This document shows positions 62,515 through 64,000 of a stretch of 64,000 nt of DNA, piece by piece; position 1 is the first letter of the stretch, and every line of letters starts with the position of its first letter. The stretch is from an uncultured Geobacteraceae bacterium. GTDB lineage: Bacteria > Desulfobacterota > Desulfuromonadia > Geobacterales > Pseudopelobacteraceae. The translations under genes and the position numbers were made by a program. Where the stretch lies: NCBI GenBank assembly GCA_903875605.1, contig CAIQWT010000008.1, forward strand, positions 1-64,000, in the 5' to 3' direction. Below the pieces are notes generated by a model. That model was not told the DNA's origin and ran no database searches. It saw only the letters and a list, made by a program, of their open reading frames with translations.

Positions 62515-64000
62515 CTACCCCCTCAGAGTCACCACCGTAGCACCGTCCCGCCCTTCATGCGGTTCGCCTGGCCGGTGTCCTTCTACAAGAGGATGACGCT
62601 TCAATTCTTCCCGTACCGCGTCCCGCAGTCGCCCGGTACCCATGCCGTGAATTACCCGTACTTCCCGCAGGCCGGCTGCGTGGGCATGATTGATAAACGG
62701 CTCCAGTTCCGCGAGCGCCCCTTCCACCCGCATCCCTATCAGCTTTAGCTCTTGCTGCTCACTTTCAACAATATCTGTCTTCCATGATGTCATGACCGTT
62801 TTTTTACCGATTCGCCCCGCAGAGATGGGGGGGCGCGACAGATCAGCCACCAATACGTCCAGTTCCATACGTCCGGCTCTTACCCTCGCTTTGTTTTGAC
62901 GGCTGTCCAGCGACAAAACCACGCCATCACAGCCTAATGAGTTAATATGAACAGCGTCACCCGGCTTGACTGACTTAAGCGGCAGTCGTTCCGGTTGATT
63001 GTCATGCGGCTTAAGCTGAGTCTCCAGCACGGTCTCCACCTGACGCAACTCGTCAACTATTTCACTACGTTTCTCGCGCTTTAATTCATCAAGCAGGGCG
63101 TTGGTCCGGCGCCTGGTGGCAGTTATAAGTTCTTTGGCTTCTCCCCACCCTTTTTCAGCAGCCTCTTTTCTGATCTGAAGGACTTCATCCGCTCGTGCAT
63201 CGAGTTCAGCACTCCGCTCGTCAAGTGAACGTTCACGTGCCTGGAGCCCTTGGCGGAGATCTTCAAACTCTTTCCTCTTCAGACGTAACTCGGTCAATAA
63301 GGAAGCAAATTCGCTGCCGGCATTGCCGAGCATCTGACGGGCAAAGGCGATAACCCGCTCCGGCATACCAAAGCGGCGGGCAATCTCCACGGCGTGCGAC
63401 TGCCCCGGTTCGCCGACAACCAAGCGATAAAGTGGAGTGAAACTGGCGTCGTCGAACTCCATCCCGGCGTTGATCATGCCAGGAGTGCGATGAACAAAGC
63501 CGATGATGTCGCTAAGGTGCGTTGTCGCAATAACCATACTCCCCTGCTGCTGCAGTTCATGCAGGACGCCGCAGGCGATAGCCGCTCCCTGCAGCGGCTC
63601 CGTGCCTGCTCCAAGCTCGTCGAGCAACACCAGAGTACGAGCGCCGCTCTGCTGGAGGATCGCAGTAATCCGGGCGGCATGGGCTGAAAAGGTAGAATGG
63701 CTCTGCTCGATTGATTGTTCATCACCGATGTCAACCAGAAGTGCGTTTATCAGAGGAAAAGTCGAATGCGCACCGGCCGGCACCGGCAGGCCACATAGCG
63801 CCATAAGCACGAGCATCCCGGCCGTTTTAAGGGCAATGGTCTTGCCACCGGCGTTGGGGCCGGTAATGACCATGACGGCAGCGGAATCATGGGTTGTTCT
63901 ACCCAGCGACAGTCCAAGCGGCTCGATGTTTTTCAGCACCCCTTTTTTCTGCATCATCAGCAGCAGCGGGTGACGGGCCGCTATCAGGCGCAACTCTCCC
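62515..64000 (-). CDS. mutS2: Endonuclease MutS2 (3' part, cut by window end)
   Basis: This is the C-terminal part of about 490 residues; the frame continues past 64000 (the first in-window start is only an internal Leu). It has the ATPase Walker A GPNAGGKTIAL and Walker B LVLLDELGAGTEP, a coiled-coil KOW-like linker and the C-terminal Smr nuclease domain (VIHGMGTGRLRDAVREEL). MutS2 suppresses homologous recombination or splits collided ribosomes. Confidence 0.9.
   Translation of the reverse strand, partial: GELRLIAARHPLLLMMQKKGVLKNIEPLGLSLGRTTHDSAAVMVITGPNAGGKTIALKTAGMLVLMALCGLPVPAGAHSTFPLINALLVDIGDEQSIEQSHSTFSAHAARITAILQQSGARTLVLLDELGAGTEPLQGAAIACGVLHELQQQGSMVIATTHLSDIIGFVHRTPGMINAGMEFDDASFTPLYRLVVGEPGQSHAVEIARRFGMPERVIAFARQMLGNAGSEFASLLTELRLKRKEFEDLRQGLQARERSLDERSAELDARADEVLQIRKEAAEKGWGEAKELITATRRRTNALLDELKREKRSEIVDELRQVETVLETQLKPHDNQPERLPLKSVKPGDAVHINSLGCDGVVLSLDSRQNKARVRAGRMELDVLVADLSRPPISAGRIGKKTVMTSWKTDIVESEQQELKLIGMRVEGALAELEPFINHAHAAGLREVRVIHGMGTGRLRDAVREELKRHPLVEGHRPGEPHEGRDGATVVTLRG

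Noticed and set aside
1-64000. CRISPR array, IS element, integrase or rRNA operon
   Set aside because: No regularly spaced long repeats, transposase-like proteins or conserved RNA sequences were seen.

Overview
The window looks like chromosomal DNA of a Geobacter-type anaerobe (Desulfuromonadia/Geobacterales). The evidence is an SfrB/SfrA-type NADPH:Fe(III) oxidoreductase pair, two lipoprotein multiheme c-type cytochromes, cobalamin-dependent MetH, a meso-diaminopimelate-type MurE, and gene-dense DNA of moderate GC content. I see no integrase, IS element, CRISPR array, rRNA or tRNA.

Layout. 0-5.3 kb: a DUF2442/HTH protein, a 330-bp structured intergenic region, an orphan small protein, Tex, an unrecognised protein, a spermidine-synthase-like protein and a small Cys-rich protein. 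5.3-12.5 kb: nucleic-acid enzymes (RluA-type pseudouridine synthase, CCA-adding enzyme, family-4 uracil-DNA glycosylase), a secreted Zn-phospholipase-C-like protein, a nitrilase-family amidase and FtsK. 12.6-16.8 kb: molybdenum cofactor genes (mobB, moaA, MOSC), a probable nitrosative/redox-stress unit (YgbA-like protein plus a ferredoxin), a YkgJ protein and a macro-domain protein. 16.8-20.6 kb: glycogen phosphorylase and a class I aminotransferase. 20.7-39.2 kb: a complete dcw (division and cell wall) cluster in the order mraZ-rsmH-ftsL-ftsI-murE-murF-mraY-murD-ftsW-murG-murC-murB-ddl-ftsQ-ftsA-ftsZ, led by a sigma70 promoter with MraZ boxes. It is interrupted by a palindromic terminator-like hairpin (ftsI/murE), a 225-bp spacer with nested inverted repeats (mraY/murD) and a strong hairpin (ftsA/ftsZ). 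39.4-45 kb: a SlyD-like FKBP with a Cys/acidic insert, folD, a parvulin, an SrkA-type kinase, rsgA and a CBS/DRTGG family-II pyrophosphatase. 45-52.3 kb: metH with a small membrane protein, a divergent ovoA (ovothiol synthase) and an M29-like aminopeptidase. 52.5-57.3 kb: sfrB-sfrA. 57.3-60.6 kb: two tandem five-heme lipoprotein cytochromes. 60.6-64 kb: a radical SAM protein coupled to a 59-residue zinc-ribbon protein, then the 3' part of mutS2, cut by the window edge.

How it works together. The dcw block makes UDP-MurNAc-pentapeptide, lipid I and lipid II and assembles the divisome. The redox genes (SfrBA, five-heme lipoproteins, OvoA, YgbA/ferredoxin) suggest electron transfer outward and defence against oxidative or nitrosative stress. 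The observations I rate highest are: a matching CRP/FNR-type operator (TTGAC-N4-GTCAT) in front of two unrelated Cys-rich genes; repeated CCTGTAATTA boxes upstream of a sigma54-like promoter before the first cytochrome; a probable CTG start for murB overlapping the murC stop; ovoA in an apparent anaerobe; and the Cys-rich metal-binding-like insert in the FKBP.
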